NCBI GenBank assembly: GCA_037131165.1
Contig: JBAXRO010000099.1
Coordinates: 1-5,613 of the forward strand
From: WLNJ01 sp037131165
GTDB taxonomy: Bacteria > Actinomycetota > Thermoleophilia > Solirubrobacterales > Solirubrobacteraceae
DNA: 5,613 nt
Direction: 5' to 3'
The translations under genes were made by a program, and so were the position numbers. The notes under the pieces are model-generated. The model saw only the letters and a list, made by a program, of their open reading frames with translations, was not told the DNA's origin and did not search any database. How positions within the stretch are numbered: the stretch's first letter is position 1; each line of letters opens with the position of its first letter. This document shows positions 5,116 through 5,613 of this stretch, in pieces.

Positions 5116-5613
5116 GTGAAGCCGATCGACGCCCTATTCGCCTCCCTGGCGGCATTCGCCGTCGCAGCCCTGACGACACCGGTCGCGGCGAAGCTGGCTG
5201 TGCGGATCGGGGCGATAGACCGCCCACGGGCGAGGGGTCTCTCGCAGCGGCCGACCCCACTGCTCGGGGGTCTGGCGATCCTGCTCGCGGTGGTTGCTTC
5301 CTCCCTGATCTGGCTGCCGTGGGATGCCGAGACGAGGGCGATCCTCGCTGCCGCGATCCTGATCGCCACGATCGGAGCCGTCGATGACACCGTCGAGCTG
5401 CATGCCGGTTGGAAGCTCTCCGGCCAGCTCGCAGCGGCGATCATCCCCGTGGCCGCCGGGGTCGAGGTGACAAACGTGACGCTCCCGTTCGTTGGCGCTG
5501 TCGACTTCGGCTGGACGGCTGCGCCACTGACGGTCCTCGGCCTTGTCGCCCTGATGAACGTCGTCAACTTCTCCGACGGGGTCGACGGGCTCGCCGCCGG
5601 TGTCTGCGCGATC
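5116..5613 (+). CDS. wecA: Polyprenyl-phosphate N-acetylhexosamine-1-phosphate transferase (WecA/TagO-like), 3' end outside the window
   Basis: This integral membrane enzyme of the MraY/WecA superfamily transfers a sugar-1-phosphate (usually GlcNAc-1-P) from a UDP-sugar to undecaprenyl or decaprenyl phosphate, starting lipid-linked glycan synthesis. The frame is open for 166 codons up to the window edge; full proteins are about 330-380 residues. Visible are a hydrophobic first segment (about 4-24), DRPRARGLSQRPTPLLGG (35-52) in the usual cytoplasmic loop, the Mg-associated VDDTVEL with D90 and D91, and NVVNFSDGVDGLAAG (148-162) carrying N151, D154 and D157. The aspartates fall close to those of E. 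coli WecA. MraY itself is less likely, because it normally sits in the mur/fts cluster, and in Mycobacterium the wecA gene rfe follows prfA-prmC-sua5. The GTG at 5116 is the only sensible start; no in-frame ATG or GTG lies just upstream. Substrate specificity cannot be read from this part. Confidence 0.9.
   Translation, partial: MKPIDALFASLAAFAVAALTTPVAAKLAVRIGAIDRPRARGLSQRPTPLLGGLAILLAVVASSLIWLPWDAETRAILAAAILIATIGAVDDTVELHAGWKLSGQLAAAIIPVAAGVEVTNVTLPFVGAVDFGWTAAPLTVLGLVALMNVVNFSDGVDGLAAGVCAI

Noticed and set aside
3447..5567. A 706-codon open frame on the minus strand across rpiB, glyA and the WecA-like gene
   Set aside because: It is antisense to three genes with clear family motifs, matches no family I recognise, and is the usual by-product of GC-rich codon use, which rarely gives stops in the complementary frame.

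Overview
The window is high-GC, densely packed DNA with every gene on the + strand. It carries a conserved housekeeping cluster, most likely from the phylum Actinomycetota. The Thermoleophilia/Solirubrobacterales lineage is my best guess, from base composition, protein style and the order DUF1385 - prfA - prmC - Sua5-family - rpiB - glyA - WecA-like. That placement is inference; no rRNA or other marker is present.

Layout: (i) 1-57 is an AT-rich stretch unlike everything after it (23 G/C in bases 1-60, 40 G/C in bases 61-120). It abuts the middle of a DUF1385/YqhQ-family membrane protein gene that has lost its 5' part. (ii) 750-3267 holds prfA (RF1), prmC (the methyltransferase that modifies RF1) and a Sua5/YrdC-family gene, joined by 4-bp stop/start overlaps. 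(iii) 3325-5063 holds rpiB (ribose-5-phosphate isomerase B) and glyA (serine hydroxymethyltransferase), again with a 4-bp overlap. (iv) 5064-5115 is a short gap with a perfect 18-bp GC palindrome. (v) From 5116 to the window end runs the first part of a polyprenyl-phosphate N-acetylhexosamine-1-phosphate transferase (WecA/TagO/MraY superfamily). No gap between genes exceeds 61 bases. No RNA gene, CRISPR array or recognisable mobile element is visible.

How the genes fit together: RF1 and PrmC act on the same step, peptide release, and Sua5-family enzymes make the precursor for t6A in tRNA, so the first block concerns translation. RpiB and GlyA feed pentose-phosphate and one-carbon/glycine metabolism. 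The last gene starts lipid-linked glycan synthesis. Related orders (prfA-prmC-ywlC ... rpiB-glyA ... atp in Bacillus; prfA-prmC-sua5-rfe-atp in Mycobacterium) are established, so this looks like a variant of an ancient neighbourhood rather than a new system.

Points worth a second look: the composition break that truncates the DUF1385 gene; a Sua5/YrdC-family protein in which two residues of the KxR...SxN active-site tetrad are changed; the 18-bp palindrome before the WecA-like gene; and short -10-like elements placed very close to three start codons.
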